A stretch of 64,000 bases of DNA from Candidatus Providencia siddallii (GCF_964026685.1 NZ_OZ034688.1:1-64000); one strand, 5' to 3'; numbered from the stretch's first letter, positions 24,189 through 36,815 are shown. Notes: a model not told the origin generated them from the sequence alone. Translations and numbers: made by a program.

Positions 24189-24950
24189 ATGACAAATTTA
24201 TATTGGCGAATTATTGGAAAAGGGAAACAAAATATTATTTTATTACATGGATGGGGGTTAAATTCACAAGTTTGGAATACAATTATTCCAAAAATATCAT
24301 CTAGGTTTCGTATTTATCTTATTGATTTACCAGGTTATGGTGTAAATTATAATTTTTCTCCTATGAATGTATCATCTATAGCAAATATTATTTGGGAAAA
24401 TGCTCCAAAAGATTCTATTTGGCTTGGTTGGTCATTTGGAGGCTTAGTTGCTAGTCGTATTGCAATTGATCATTATAAACATATTAAAGGATTGATAACA
24501 GTTGCTTCTTCGCCTTATTTTATTTCTGATAAAAATGGATGGCCTGGAATTTCTAAAGAAGTAATTTCAAATTTTGAAAATCAATTAATAATGAATTATA
24601 AACATACAATTGAACATTTTTTAATGTTGCAAACATTTGGAACATTAAATTCTCAAAAAGATATTTATATATTAAAAAATGCAATTATTGAACAACCCAT
24701 ACCAACTGTAGAAAATTTAAGTGCTGGTATAAAATCTTTACGTACTGAAGATTTAAGAAAAGAGTTAAAAAATATATCTGTTCCTTTTTTGAGAATTTAT
24801 GGGTATTTAGATAGTTTAGTTCCACGAAAAGTATCTATATTATTAGATAATATGTATCCAAAATCATCATCTATAATTATGCGTGATAGTGCGCATGCAC
24901 CATTTATTTCTCATCCTGATGAATTTAGTAAATATATTTGTAATTTTTAA
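24189..24950 (+). CDS. bioH: Pimeloyl-[acyl-carrier protein] methyl ester esterase BioH
   Basis: BioH removes the methyl group from pimeloyl-ACP methyl ester, ending the fatty-acid-like phase of biotin synthesis. The 253-aa alpha/beta hydrolase matches E. coli BioH (256 aa) along its length. The oxyanion-hole segment LLHGWGLNSQVW is near residue 18. The nucleophile elbow GWSFGGL has its Ser near residue 82. The catalytic Asp is in YGYLDSLVPRK and the His in AHAPFISHP. I chose ATG 24189 over an in-frame TTG at 24180 because it matches the family start. It stands alone between recB and rplY, separated from other biotin genes, as in E. coli. Its retention suggests biotin is made by this cell. 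Confidence 0.93.
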   Translation: MTNLYWRIIGKGKQNIILLHGWGLNSQVWNTIIPKISSRFRIYLIDLPGYGVNYNFSPMNVSSIANIIWENAPKDSIWLGWSFGGLVASRIAIDHYKHIKGLITVASSPYFISDKNGWPGISKEVISNFENQLIMNYKHTIEHFLMLQTFGTLNSQKDIYILKNAIIEQPIPTVENLSAGIKSLRTEDLRKELKNISVPFLRIYGYLDSLVPRKVSILLDNMYPKSSSIIMRDSAHAPFISHPDEFSKYICNF

Positions 24951-25100
24951 TTAAAATTAATTATTTAGTATTGTGTAATTTAAAATATATTATATTTTTT
25001 TTGATTATAATTAAAATAAAAATTTTTACTTAAAAATTTTAACAAAAAATAAAAAAATGTTAAATAAATTAATGTTTTTGTTTTATTTAAAAATTAAATT

Positions 25101-25385
25101 TTAATTAATTATGATAAAATCAATATGTACAAATTTATTTTTGAATGGATGATATTGAATATCTTGAATTTTTACTTTTATTTTTTTTTTATCTAATATT
25201 AAATTTAATATTGAGTAGAAATCTTTATTATTTTTTTTATTTATTATTTCATTTTGCATGATTATAATATGAATAGGTTTTATATTATTTCCATAAATAA
25301 TTGCTGGAGTTTTATTATTTTTTCGTAGTTTTTTACTGCTACTTTTGCCACAGTTATGTCGTGTAATTGCATTTATAGTTATCAT
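25101..25385 (-). CDS. rplY: 50S ribosomal protein L25
   Basis: L25 binds 5S rRNA on the large subunit. The 94-aa protein is the short enterobacterial form (E. coli 94 aa) without the CTC extension. The start MITINAITR, the conserved RLRK-like segment (KKLRKNNKTPAIIYG) and the final HIDFI are recognisable. It is flanked by non-coding DNA on both sides. Confidence 0.93.
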   Translation of the reverse strand: MITINAITRHNCGKSSSKKLRKNNKTPAIIYGNNIKPIHIIIMQNEIINKKNNKDFYSILNLILDKKKIKVKIQDIQYHPFKNKFVHIDFIIIN

Positions 25386-25643
25386 TTTTTATTTTCTCTA
25401 ATAAATATAATTTTATTTATAATAAATAGTATAGTTTTTTGTGAAAAATTAATTTATAAAGTAAAATTATCTTAAGTATAACAAAAAAATTATATATAGC
25501 AATAGATATAATCTAATGATGATTAAAATATAAAATTATTGTTATTTTAATATAAAAATATAATTTTCTAAAATATTAGATATATTAAAAAATTAAATTT
25601 TTTTGAAATTTAATAAATTAAAATTATATTTTATAATTTATTA
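25386..25643. other. 258-bp intergenic region rplY/purD
   Basis: A+T-rich DNA between two minus-strand genes. I see no gene or strong repeat. Confidence 0.5.
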
Positions 25644-26915
25644 TTATATAGCGTGAAACCCAATATCGTTTCTATAATAACTATTTTCCCATTTGATTTT
25701 TTTAATTATTTCATAAGCTTTTTCTTTTGCTTGTATTATATCATATCCTAAAGCAGTAACACATAATACACGACCACCAGATGTAACAATTTTATTATTA
25801 TTTATTTTTGTGCCAGAATGAAATATTTTAAAATCACTTGTTTCTTTTATAGGTAAATTATGAATTATATCTCCTTTTTTATAATATTCAGGATATCCAA
25901 TAGAAGATATTACTACACTTAAGGAAAATCTTTTATCCCATAATAACGGATTATTTATAAGATCAGAGTTTATGCAGGAAAGACATAGTTCTACTAAATC
26001 AGATTTTAATCTCATAATTATTGTTTGCGTTTCTGGATCTCCAAGTCTACAATTAAATTCAATAACTTTAGGATTTCCTAATTTATCTATTATTAATCCT
26101 GCGTATAAAAACCCTTTGTAATTGTTGTTTTCTTCTTTTAATCCTTTTATTGTTGGATTAATTATTTGATCCATTATTCGTTTATATATTGTATCATTAA
26201 CAATTGTTACAGGAGAATAAGCACCCATTCCTCCTGTATTTAGACCTGTATCATTGTTTCCAATACGTTTATGATCTTGACATGTTACAATCGGTATCAT
26301 ATTTTTACCATCGATTATTACAGTAAAACTAATCTCTTCACCATAAAGAAATTCTTCAATTACAATTTTGCATCCTGCATTGCCAAATAAATTACCGTTA
26401 AGCATATTTTTTACGGTATTTTTAGCAAAATTTAAATTATTAGCTATGATTACACCTTTACCTGAAGCTAAACCATCTGCTTTTATTACAATTGGAATTT
26501 TAATTTGATCTAAATAATTTAAAGCTGGTTTTAATTCTTTAAAAACTTTATAATTTGCAGTTGGAATTTTATATTTTTTTAGAAAATTTTTTGCAAAGCT
26601 TTTTGATCCTTCAATTTGTGCTGCTTTTTTAGTTGGTCCTAAAATAGTCATATTAGCTTCTTTAAATATATCAACTATTCCAATAACAAGTGGGTATTCT
26701 GGTCCTACAATAGTTAAGTCAATATGTTTTTTTTTAGCAAATTTTAATAATCCATTAATATCTGTTTCTAAAATATTTACATTTTCTATTAATGGTTCTA
26801 ATGCTGTTCCAGCATTGCCAGGTGCAACATAAATTTTTTTTATTAATGGAGATTTTGATATTTTCCATGCAATAGCATGTTCTCGTCCGCCTTTTCCTAT
26901 AATTAATATATTCAT
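25644..26915 (-). CDS. purD: Phosphoribosylamine--glycine ligase
   Basis: PurD joins phosphoribosylamine and glycine with ATP (the second step of purine synthesis). The 423-aa ATP-grasp enzyme has the E. coli length (429). Visible features are MNILIIGKGGREHA at the N-terminus, IVGPEYPLVIGI, the ATP-grasp loop KADGLASGKGV near residue 145, NTGGMGAYSP, and the metal-site segment EFNCRLGDPETQ near residue 285. It lies 19 bases downstream of purH, the purHD operon order of enterobacteria. Confidence 0.97.
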   Translation of the reverse strand: MNILIIGKGGREHAIAWKISKSPLIKKIYVAPGNAGTALEPLIENVNILETDINGLLKFAKKKHIDLTIVGPEYPLVIGIVDIFKEANMTILGPTKKAAQIEGSKSFAKNFLKKYKIPTANYKVFKELKPALNYLDQIKIPIVIKADGLASGKGVIIANNLNFAKNTVKNMLNGNLFGNAGCKIVIEEFLYGEEISFTVIIDGKNMIPIVTCQDHKRIGNNDTGLNTGGMGAYSPVTIVNDTIYKRIMDQIINPTIKGLKEENNNYKGFLYAGLIIDKLGNPKVIEFNCRLGDPETQTIIMRLKSDLVELCLSCINSDLINNPLLWDKRFSLSVVISSIGYPEYYKKGDIIHNLPIKETSDFKIFHSGTKINNNKIVTSGGRVLCVTALGYDIIQAKEKAYEIIKKIKWENSYYRNDIGFHAI

Positions 26916-26934
26916 TTATATTCCTTTTAAGCAA

Positions 26935-28527
26935 CTAATGTTTTAAGTGACGTATTTTAGTAAATATCATTGCAATATTATATTTATTAGCAATATTGAT
27001 TGTATCAATATCACGAATTGATCCTCCAGGTTGGATGATACAAGTTACACCTATATCTGCTGCTATTTTGATACTATCACAAAATGGTAAAAAAGCATCA
27101 GATGCCATTGTACATCCATTTGTTTTTAAATTTGAGTCTATTGCTTTTAAATTAGCGATCTTAGCTGAATACACACGACTCATTTGACCTGCTCCAATAC
27201 CTATAGTCATATTATTTTTTGCATATACAATTGCATTAGATTTTACAAATTTAGCAACTTTCCAAGATAAATTTGCATCATTTAATTCATTTTCTGTTGG
27301 ATATCTTTTAGTAACTATAAAAAAATTTTCATTTTTTATAATATCAATATCGCTATTTTGAACTAATAATCCACCATTTACGCTTTTAAAATCAAAATTA
27401 CTAATTGGTTTATTTAAATTTCCACAAGTTAATAATCGTATATTTTGTTTTTTTATAAGAATTTGTGATATATCATTATCGATATATGGAGCAATAATTA
27501 CTTCAACAAATTGATTATTAATAATTGTTTCTAAAGTTATTTTATCTAATTTACGGTTAAATGCTATTATTCCACCGAATGCTGAAATTGGATCACATTT
27601 GAATGCATTAATATAACTTTTTTTTATATTATTTGAAATTGACACACCACAAGGATTTGAATGTTTTACTATAACACAGGCTGGTTTATCAAATGTTCTT
27701 ACACATTCAATTGCTGTATTTGCATCTAATATGTTATTATACGAAAGTGTTTTTCCATGAATTTGTTTAAAAGTAGATATAGAATTTTCTTTTTGTTTTT
27801 TTTTTGTATAAAATGATGCTTTTTGATGATAGTTTTCACCATATCGTAAATCTTGTTTTTTTATAAAATTTAAGTTTAATGTATGAGGAAAATTTATTAT
27901 TGATTTTTTATTTTTTGTATTGTTGTGATTATTAAAAAATTTTCCTAAATAATTTGCTATTGAACTATCGTATTCTGCGCTATATTCAAAAGCTTTGATA
28001 GCTAGATTAAAACGTGTTGATAAACTTAATGAATTTTTGTTTATATCCATTTCTTTTATAATTGATTCATAGTCTTGTTTGTCAGTTACAATTGTTATAT
28101 CTCTATAATTTTTAGCGGCAGCTCGAATCATTGTGTTTCCACCAATATCGATATTTGTAAATGCATCTTCAATAGTACAATTTTGTTTTTTTATAATTTT
28201 TTTAAATGGATACAAATTTACAATAACAATATCTATTGTTGGTATATTATATAATTTCATTATATCGTCATCGACTCCACGACGGCCTAAAATTCCACCA
28301 TGTAATTTTAAGTGTAATGTTTTTATTCTGCCATCCATTATTTCAGGAAAATTTGTATATTCTGAAATTTTTATTACTTTAATATTTGATTGAATTAATA
28401 AATCAGCTGTTTTATTTGTAGATATTAAATCTACTCCTCGTTTAGAAAGTTCTTTTGCGAAATTAACAATTTCTTTTTTATCAGAAACACTTAATATAGC
28501 TCTACGAATAGGACGAAATAATTGCAT
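26935..28527 (-). CDS. purH: Bifunctional AICAR transformylase / IMP cyclohydrolase
   Basis: PurH performs the last two steps to IMP. The 530-aa protein (E. coli 529) starts with the MGS-like cyclohydrolase domain ([38 protein letters not shown]). It continues with the transformylase domain, which has the KHSNPCGV motif near residue 287, [11 protein letters not shown], and the C-terminal [10 protein letters not shown] and QPGGSIRD motifs. It is the first gene of a purH-purD operon. Together with purL and glyA it shows that de novo purine synthesis is retained. Confidence 0.97.
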   Translation of the reverse strand: MQLFRPIRRAILSVSDKKEIVNFAKELSKRGVDLISTNKTADLLIQSNIKVIKISEYTNFPEIMDGRIKTLHLKLHGGILGRRGVDDDIMKLYNIPTIDIVIVNLYPFKKIIKKQNCTIEDAFTNIDIGGNTMIRAAAKNYRDITIVTDKQDYESIIKEMDINKNSLSLSTRFNLAIKAFEYSAEYDSSIANYLGKFFNNHNNTKNKKSIINFPHTLNLNFIKKQDLRYGENYHQKASFYTKKKQKENSISTFKQIHGKTLSYNNILDANTAIECVRTFDKPACVIVKHSNPCGVSISNNIKKSYINAFKCDPISAFGGIIAFNRKLDKITLETIINNQFVEVIIAPYIDNDISQILIKKQNIRLLTCGNLNKPISNFDFKSVNGGLLVQNSDIDIIKNENFFIVTKRYPTENELNDANLSWKVAKFVKSNAIVYAKNNMTIGIGAGQMSRVYSAKIANLKAIDSNLKTNGCTMASDAFLPFCDSIKIAADIGVTCIIQPGGSIRDIDTINIANKYNIAMIFTKIRHLKH

Positions 28528-29054
28528 ATTTATTTTTCTTTTATTAAATAAAATTTAATTTGTTATTTATGTAAAAAAAATAAAATATTTTTTATTTTAT
28601 TTTTTTTTTTTTTTTTTTTTAAAACACATTATAAAATATTTTTTTTAAAAAATATTTTATATAAAAATTTTAATTAAAATATTAATATAAAATAATTATT
28701 TTGTTTTTATATTATTTAAAAAAATATAAAAAAATATTTTTTTAATAATTTTAGTTTAAATTTATTTTTTTTGTTTAGTTTTTATTATTATTTAAATATA
28801 ATATTAAATTGTTTTTTTTAATATATAAATATAAGTCTTAGATAAATAATACATTAAATATTAGATATTAATTTATTAATAAGCAATTTTTTAAAAAAAA
28901 CAAAAAATATTTATTTTGATAAGTTTATCATAAAATTGATAATTAAAAGTAAATTTTATTAATATTTTATTATTTTTATATTTTTTATAATTTTATAGTT
29001 ACTTTTTTATTTATTTTTTTATATTTAATTTTAATTAATTATAATATTTTTTTT
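28528..29054. other. 527-bp divergent intergenic region with a T21 run
   Basis: Between purH (minus) and ftsB (plus). It contains 21 consecutive T at 28600-28620 followed by AAAA. Nothing else is supportable; promoters for both flanking operons should lie here but are not distinguishable in this base composition. Confidence 0.6.
28600..28620 (+). repeat. Poly-T homopolymer, 21 nt
   Basis: Twenty-one T in a row lie about 70 bases upstream of the purH start. On the purH coding strand this is a poly-A leader. It is the second-longest homopolymer of the window. Confidence 0.9.
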
Positions 29055-29372
29055 ATGTTTATTTTTAGAATTAATAAATTAACACTATTATTGCTATTAA
29101 TAATAATTTGGTTGCAATATTCTTTGTTTTTAGGTAAAAATGGTATATATGATTATTTAAAAGTTAAAAATGAAATTAAAATTCAAAAAGAATTAATTTA
29201 TATTTTTAAAGCTCGTAATAAACAGCTTTTTATAGAAAATAATGATTTATATAATGGCTTGGAAGCTATAGAAGAACGAGCTAGAAATGATTTAGGAATG
29301 AAAAAAAACGAAGAAATTTATTATCATATTATTAATAAAAAAGATAATTATAGTAAAAATATTAATGATTAA
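29055..29372 (+). CDS. ftsB: Cell division protein FtsB
   Basis: FtsB is a small bitopic inner-membrane divisome protein that forms a complex with FtsL and FtsQ. The 105-aa product (E. coli 103) has the N-terminal membrane segment and the hallmark IIWLQYSLFLGKNGIYDY around residues 17-34. A coiled-coil stretch follows, then the EERARNDLGM motif. It overlaps the ispD start by 8 bases, the same ftsB-ispD-ispF operon as in E. coli. Confidence 0.95.
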   Translation: MFIFRINKLTLLLLLIIIWLQYSLFLGKNGIYDYLKVKNEIKIQKELIYIFKARNKQLFIENNDLYNGLEAIEERARNDLGMKKNEEIYYHIINKKDNYSKNIND

Positions 29373-30084
29373 TAAAAAAAAAAGTAGTAAAAAAATTGTA
29401 GCAATTGTTCCAGCCGCTGGAATTGGAATTCGTATGAATTCTGATTTACCAAAACAATATTTATTAGTTGCAGGTAAAACTATTATTGAACATACGATTT
29501 ATACTTTATTATTAAATAAAAATATTAAATTTATTGTAGTAGTTTTAAATGTTAATGATAGAATATTTTGTAATCTTGATATAGTTAAAAATTCTAAAAT
29601 TATAACAGTTATTGGAGGTAAAGAACGTTCTGATTCTATTTTAGCTGGGTTAAATTTTTTATTTAGTAATTTTTATGATTATTGGGTATTAATACATGAT
29701 GCTGTTCGCCCATGTTTACATCAAGATGATTTAAATAAACTTTTTCGAATTACAGTAAATGGTAATTGTTGTGGTGGAATATTAGGTATCCCTGTACGTG
29801 ATACAATTAAATGTAGTTTTAAAAATTATCAAAATATTAGATATACTATTGATCGCAAAAATCTTTGGTATTCATTAACACCTCAAATTTTTCCATTATC
29901 ATTATTACGTTATTGTTTATTAAATCTTAAAAAAAAAATATTTACTGATGAATCTTCTGTTCTTGAATATTATGGATACAATCCTATTATTGTTATTGGT
30001 AGAACTGATAATTTAAAGGTAACCTATCCAGAAGATTTATTATTAGTTGAATTTTATTTATTAAAAATGAATATATGAAAATAG
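29365..30084 (+). CDS. ispD: 2-C-methyl-D-erythritol 4-phosphate cytidylyltransferase
   Basis: IspD makes CDP-methylerythritol in the MEP isoprenoid pathway. Signatures are VPAAGIGIRMNSDLPKQY near residue 15, GGKERSDSILAGL, and IHDAVRPC near residue 110. With standard stops it would end at TGA 30076-30078, in the classic ATGA overlap with ispF. Under UGA = Trp it continues two codons (W-K) to TAG 30082-30084, giving 239 aa and a 10-base overlap with ispF. E. coli IspD (236 aa) has a similar tail length, so either end is tolerable. This TGA is probably a former stop, not a conserved Trp. Confidence 0.93.
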
Positions 30085-30557
30085 GACATGGTTTTGATGT
30101 ACATAAGTTTTGTAAAAAACGACAATTAATTATTGGTGGGGTAAATATTTCTTATAAATACGGTTTATCATCTCATTCAGATGGAGATGTACTTTTGCAT
30201 TCTCTTATAGATGCAATTTTAGGAGCATCTTCATTAGGAGATATTGGTAAGTGGTTTCCTGATACAAATCCTAATTATAAAAATATAAATAGCCGTTTAT
30301 TATTAAAAAAAGTATTTTATAGTGTTTTAATAAATAAATTTAATATTGGTAATATTGATATAACTATTTTAGCTCAAGAACCAATACTTTTGCCTTATAT
30401 TATGCAGATGCGTATTAATTTATCAACAGATCTTAAATGTAATTTAGATCTTATTAATATAAAATCTACAACAACTGATAAATTAGGGTTCATTGGTAGA
30501 AAAGAAGGTATCGCATGTTTTGCTGTTGTTTTTTTAATTAAAAAAGATGATAAATAG
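30075..30557 (+). CDS. ispF: 2-C-methyl-D-erythritol 2,4-cyclodiphosphate synthase
   Basis: IspF forms the cyclodiphosphate in the MEP pathway, using a zinc site. The 160-aa protein is complete (E. coli 159). The N-terminal KIGHGFDVHKF carries the Asp and His metal ligands. SSHSDGDVLLHSLIDAILGA supplies the third ligand and the active-site Ser/Asp. The end KSTTTDKLGFIGRKEGIACFAVV is typical. It overlaps ispD. In E. coli truD and surE follow; here a 675-bp desert follows. Confidence 0.97.
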   Translation: MKIGHGFDVHKFCKKRQLIIGGVNISYKYGLSSHSDGDVLLHSLIDAILGASSLGDIGKWFPDTNPNYKNINSRLLLKKVFYSVLINKFNIGNIDITILAQEPILLPYIMQMRINLSTDLKCNLDLINIKSTTTDKLGFIGRKEGIACFAVVFLIKKDDK

Positions 30558-31232
30558 TAAAAAAATTTTTTATTTTATGCAAATTATTTTAAATATGTTT
30601 ATTTTTTTTATCTTTTTTAATATTGTTTTAAAATTAAAATATTTACTATAATTTTATTATAATAATTAAAATATTTTTTATTTTATTTTATATATTTTAT
30701 TTTAATAAATAATTGTTTTTTAATTTTTTTAATTTTTAATTAATTTATTATTTTTACTGTTGTAATTAGTTATAATTATATACATTTTATTAAATTAATA
30801 GTTATGAAAATTAATAATTAATTTTAATTATAAAAAATTGAAATTAATTAAATATATTTTTTTAAAATAATATTTTTAGAATAAATATATTAATTATTTT
30901 TAAATATTTTTTAAAAAAATAATAAAAAATATATTTTAAAAAAAATTACATTAATTTCTTTTTTTAAAAAAAATATATTTTAATATTTTAAATAATTTGA
31001 ATAATTATTTTTTATTAAGTTTTAATATAAAATATAATTTTATTAAAAGATAATATTTAAATTAAATTTTTACGTTAAAACTATAATTATGTTATCTTAT
31101 AAATTTAATTTGTATTATTTTTATATTATTTATATAATAATTATTTTTGGTATTTTATTTAAAAATATATATTTATAAACAAATATTTTAATTTTATAAA
31201 TAAATTTATCTATTTTATTAATAAAACAAATT
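30558..31232. other. 675-bp intergenic desert ispF/uvrD
   Basis: In E. coli truD, surE and others would follow ispF. None is recognisable here. The stretch is almost pure A+T. A 29-codon hydrophobic frame at 31089-31178 is the only longer ATG frame, and I do not consider it a gene. Confidence 0.6.
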
Positions 31233-33188
31233 ATGGATATATCTTTTTTATTAAAAAATTTAAATGAAAAACAACTTGAAGTTGTTTCTGCTCCAGATGA
31301 TGTTAATTTATTAGTTCTTGCTGGAGCAGGAAGTGGTAAAACAAGTGTATTAGTTTATCGTATTATTTGGTTAATATCAGTTAAAAAAAAACCTCCTTTT
31401 TCTATATTAGCAGTAACATTTACTAATAAAGCAGCATTGGAAATGAAGCAACGTATTAATCAATTACTTATTATTAAAGAGGAAATTTGGATTGGTACGT
31501 TTCATAGTTTGGCATATCGTTTATTACGTAAACATTATATGTATGTAAATTTACCAAAAGATTTTCAAATATTAGATAATGATGATCAAATTTGTCTTAT
31601 TCGTAGATTATTGAATGTTTTAAATTTAGATGAAAAAAAATGGTCTCCAAGTAATTGTTTAAAATATATTAATACTAAAAAGAATAATGGGATACGTCCT
31701 TATAATATTAAAATTTATGATGATAAAATAGAAGAAACATTTTTAAAAATATATCAAATATATCAAGATACTTGTGATAGATCTGGTTTAGTAGATTTTT
31801 CTGAATTATTATTAAGAGCTTATGAATTATGGTTGAATAAGCCTGATATATTACAGAATTATCGTAATAGATTTAAAAATGTTTTTATAGATGAATTTCA
31901 AGATACTAATACCATTCAATATATATGGTTTTCTAAACTTGTTGGCGACAAAGGAAATGTAATGATTGTTGGCGATGATGATCAATCAATTTATGGTTGG
32001 AGAGGAGCTGAAATAGAAAATATAAAACGTATTTTTAATGATTTTTCTAATTTAAAAATTATTCGTTTAGAACAAAATTATCGCTCTACAAATAATATTT
32101 TAAAAGCAGCAAATGCTTTAATATCCAATAATAGTATTCGTATGGGAAAAAATTTATGGACAAATTGTGATAATGGGGAACCTATTTTAATTTATTGTGC
32201 ATTTAATGATTTAGATGAAGCTTTATATGTAGTAGAGCAAATAGAAAAAATATATAAAAATAATGGTATGTTAAAAAATTGTGCAATTTTATATCGTAGA
32301 AATATTCAATCTAGATTATTAGAAGAAGTTTTAATACAAAAAAGAATTCCATACAAAATATGTGGTGGAAAACGATTTTTTGAGCGAAAAGAAATTAAAG
32401 AAGTACTTTCTTATTTAAGATTAATTTTAAATAGTAATGATGATTCATCTTTTGAACGAATAATTAATATACCTCATAGGGATATTGGAAAAATGACATT
32501 AAGTATTATTCGTCAATTTTCATCTAAACAACAATTAACTTTATGGAAAACTTGTGAATATTTACTTTTTAAAAATATGTTTTCAAAAAGAGCAAATATT
32601 GCAATTAAACATTTTTTAGAATTAATAATGTTATTAAAAAATGAAATTCAAAATAATCCATTACATATTCAAGTATCTAAAGTAATTGAAATTTCAGGAT
32701 TATTAGAAATGTACAAACAAGAAAAAAATGAAAAATCACAAAATCGTATTGATAATTTAAATGAACTTTTAAAATTAACTTTTAATTTTTCTGTTCAAGA
32801 TGAATATCGAGATTTACATTTATTACAGGCATTTTTGTCTTATGTAGCATTAAATTCAAATGAAGAAAAAACAAATCTTGATCAAGATGCAGTACAATTA
32901 ATGACATTACATTCTGCTAAAGGACTTGAATTTCCAATTGTTTTTATTATAGGAGCTGAAGAAGGTTTATTTCCAAGTCAAATGTCTATGTTAAAAAATA
33001 AACGTGTAGAAGAAGAAAGACGATTAGCTTATGTAGGAATTACTCGTGCTATGAAAAAACTTACAATTACATATGCAGAAACTCGTCGTTTATATGGTAA
33101 AAATATTTTTTTACGGCCATCTAGGTTTATTAAAGAATTACCTAAAGAATGTATTAAAAAAAGCATTTTTAGAGATAAAAAATTTTAA
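31233..33188 (+). CDS. uvrD: DNA helicase II UvrD, C-terminal domain missing
   Basis: UvrD is the SF1A 3'-5' helicase of mismatch and nucleotide-excision repair. The protein matches E. coli UvrD from MDISFLLKNLN onward. It has Walker A LAGAGSGKT near residue 30, DEFQDTN near residue 218, VGDDDQSIYGWRG, QNYRS, TLHSAKGLEFP near residue 565 and VGITRAMKKL. At 651 aa it lacks about the last 70 residues of E. coli UvrD (720). That part is the flexible tail and the Tudor-like domain that contacts RNA polymerase. All helicase motifs are intact, so it is probably an active but minimal enzyme. Confidence 0.95.
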   Translation: MDISFLLKNLNEKQLEVVSAPDDVNLLVLAGAGSGKTSVLVYRIIWLISVKKKPPFSILAVTFTNKAALEMKQRINQLLIIKEEIWIGTFHSLAYRLLRKHYMYVNLPKDFQILDNDDQICLIRRLLNVLNLDEKKWSPSNCLKYINTKKNNGIRPYNIKIYDDKIEETFLKIYQIYQDTCDRSGLVDFSELLLRAYELWLNKPDILQNYRNRFKNVFIDEFQDTNTIQYIWFSKLVGDKGNVMIVGDDDQSIYGWRGAEIENIKRIFNDFSNLKIIRLEQNYRSTNNILKAANALISNNSIRMGKNLWTNCDNGEPILIYCAFNDLDEALYVVEQIEKIYKNNGMLKNCAILYRRNIQSRLLEEVLIQKRIPYKICGGKRFFERKEIKEVLSYLRLILNSNDDSSFERIINIPHRDIGKMTLSIIRQFSSKQQLTLWKTCEYLLFKNMFSKRANIAIKHFLELIMLLKNEIQNNPLHIQVSKVIEISGLLEMYKQEKNEKSQNRIDNLNELLKLTFNFSVQDEYRDLHLLQAFLSYVALNSNEEKTNLDQDAVQLMTLHSAKGLEFPIVFIIGAEEGLFPSQMSMLKNKRVEEERRLAYVGITRAMKKLTITYAETRRLYGKNIFLRPSRFIKELPKECIKKSIFRDKKF

Positions 33189-33375
33189 AATTATAAAAAA
33201 TAATTTTATTATATATTATATTTATACGGAATAATATAAATTATAGTTTTTTATTATTTTTTATATTTTTATTATAAAATTGTTGATTTATAATTATTTT
33301 ATATTTTTCTAAAAAAATATAAAATATTTTTTATAAAATATTGTTATTAAAAATGCAAATTATAATTAAAAAAGC
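33189..33375. other. Intergenic region upstream of the 16S promoter
   Basis: A+T-rich sequence between the uvrD stop and the rrs promoter. No gene is visible. Confidence 0.5.
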
Positions 33376-33405
33376 TTGACATTAAGCTATATATATATAT
33401 ATTAT
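33376..33405 (+). promoter_or_regulatory. Promoter of the 16S rRNA gene
   Basis: TTGACA at 33376-33381 is a perfect sigma-70 -35 box. After an 18-base spacer comes TATTAT (33400-33405), one mismatch from TATAAT. It lies about 155 bases before the mature 16S start. This is one of very few clear promoters visible in the window. Confidence 0.7.
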
Positions 33406-33428
33406 TTAAGGGAAAAATGATTTATTAA

Positions 33429-33469
33429 TGTTCTTTTACAATTTATCAAGAAATTTGTGTGGGCGCTTA
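33429..33469 (+). promoter_or_regulatory. rRNA leader: boxA-like site and 5' arm of the 16S processing stem
   Basis: The segment from 33429 closely follows the enterobacterial rrn leader. A boxA-like antitermination element (TGTTCTTTTACA) is followed by the conserved sequence leading into GTGTGGGCGCTT. Bases 33444-33469 pair with 35113-35138 beyond the 3' end of 16S: 23 Watson-Crick pairs, two G-U pairs and one mismatch. That is the RNase III processing stem of pre-16S rRNA. Confidence 0.75.
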
Positions 33470-33560
33470 CAATTTTATTCAAAAAAATAGTATTTTGTTT
33501 TACTTCTTGAAGAATAATTAAGATATTTTAAAAATATTTATTTTTTAAGAAAAATGATTT

Positions 33561-35096
<1,536 letters not shown>

Positions 35097-35579
35097 CTAT
35101 TGAATATTTTGTTAAGCGTTCACACAATTTTCTTGATATATCTAAAAGATGTTAATTTTTGTTTTTTTATGTTTACAACATTTTTTTTAAAATATTAAAT
35201 ATAAAAATATTTTTTTATAGATATGTTATTTTTATTTTAAATAAAATTTAAGTATAGAATATATGTTATGATTTTTTAAGTAATGTTTTGTTTTAAAATG
35301 TTTATTAAAATACTGACGTTTTATATATCATCAATTGTTTCTAATTATTTATTAAATATATTAAAATATTAATATTTTTTGTATTAAATATTTAATTTTA
35401 TATTCGTTATTGAAAAACATTAAATTTTATTAATATTTAATATTATTATATTGTATATTTTTTAGAATTTTTTTTAAAAAAAATAAATTTTATATAATAA
35501 TTTAATTTAATGTATAATTAAATTATTTTTTTTATTAATGATTTTATTTTTTAATAGTTAAAATTTTAGGAATAGTTGA
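35097..35579. other. 483-bp region after 16S, with the 3' arm of its processing stem
   Basis: Bases 35113-35138 form the 3' arm of the pre-16S stem. The remainder is A+T-rich. The spacer tRNA (Glu, or Ile/Ala) and 23S gene expected after an enterobacterial 16S are absent. An AGGAATAG ribosome-binding site precedes asd. Confidence 0.7.
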
Positions 35580-36692
35580 ATGAAAAATGTAGGTTTTATT
35601 GGATGGCGTGGTATGATAGGATCTGTTTTAATACAAAGGATGTTAGAGGAAGGTGATTTTAATACTATCAATTCTATATTTTTTTCAACATCACAATGTG
35701 GTCAAAAAGTTCCATTTAATAATAAATATAATAATATATTACAAGATGCTTTTAATATTGATCTATTAAAAGAATTAGATATTATTATTTCTTGTCAAGG
35801 TGCTGGTTACACTAGTAACATTTATTATAAACTTCGTAAGTGTGGTTGGGATGGATATTGGATAGATTCTTCGTCATTTTTGCGTATGAAAAATGATGCA
35901 ATTATTATTTTGGACCCAATTAATTATAATAATATTAAAAATGGGTTAAATAATGGTATTAAAACATTTATAGGTGCTAATTGTGTAGTAAGTTTAATGC
36001 TAATGTCGTTAGGAGGATTATTCTTAAATAATTTAGTTGAATGGGTATCAGTATCAACATATCAAGCTGCTTCAGGTGCAGGTTCGAATTATATTCGTGA
36101 ATTATTATTGCAAATGGGTATTTTGTATGATCAAGTATCTAAAGAGTTATTTAATAAGCCTTCTATTATTTTAGATATTGAAAAAAAAATAACTAATTTT
36201 ATGCGTTGTGATAAAATGTTAACTGATGCTTTTAGTGTACCTTTAGCTTGTAGTTTTATTCCTTGAATTGATAAAGAAACAAAAAATGGACAAAGTTTTG
36301 AAGAATGGAAGTGTCAAGCAGAAATAAATAAAATATTATTAACCAATAATAATATTATTTATGTAGATGGAATATGTGTTCGTATTGCTTCATTACGTTG
36401 TCATGGTCAAGCTTTTACGTTAAAATTAAAAAAAAATTTATCTTTAAAAGAAATTGAACATATTATTATTTCTAATAATTCTTGGGTAAAATTAATACCT
36501 AATAATTATAAAAATACAATTTATGAATTAACCCCAACTGCTGTTACTGGTAAATTAACAGTTGCAATTGGACGGTTACGTAAATTAAATATAGGTTCTA
36601 AATATATATCAGCTTTTTCTGTTGGGGATCAGTTATTATGGGGCGGGGCTGAACCAATAAGGCGTATGTTAAAAATTTTATTATGATTTTAG
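35580..36692 (+). CDS. asd: Aspartate-semialdehyde dehydrogenase, UGA-Trp inside and near the end
   Basis: Asd reduces aspartyl phosphate to aspartate semialdehyde, the branch-point precursor of diaminopimelate (cell wall, lysine), methionine and threonine. The N-terminal [16 protein letters not shown] is the NADP-binding start of the enterobacterial type. The active-site Cys is in GANCVVSLM (about residue 134). The TGA at 36264-36266 is the Trp of SFIPWIDKE, matching SLIPWIDK in E. coli. A second TGA at 36684-36686 lies where the E. coli protein ends (RRMLKILL). Under the new code the frame adds W-F and stops at TAG, 370 aa in total (E. coli 367). The first TGA is a true conserved Trp; the second is probably an old stop. 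Confidence 0.95.
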
Positions 36693-36815
36693 TAAAATAT
36701 ATTTTTTTATTAATTTGTTCTAGAATAAAATTATTTTAAAAATATATATTTAATTTTGCTTAAATATTAGTTATAATATATTAATGTTATTATTTTTAGT
36801 ATTGTTTAAAACATA

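Noticed and set aside
31089-31178. A 29-codon hydrophobic frame upstream of uvrD, possibly a small membrane protein
   Set aside because: There is no ribosome-binding site, no recognisable family and no conserved position. Ile/Tyr/Phe-rich short frames arise readily in A+T-rich DNA.
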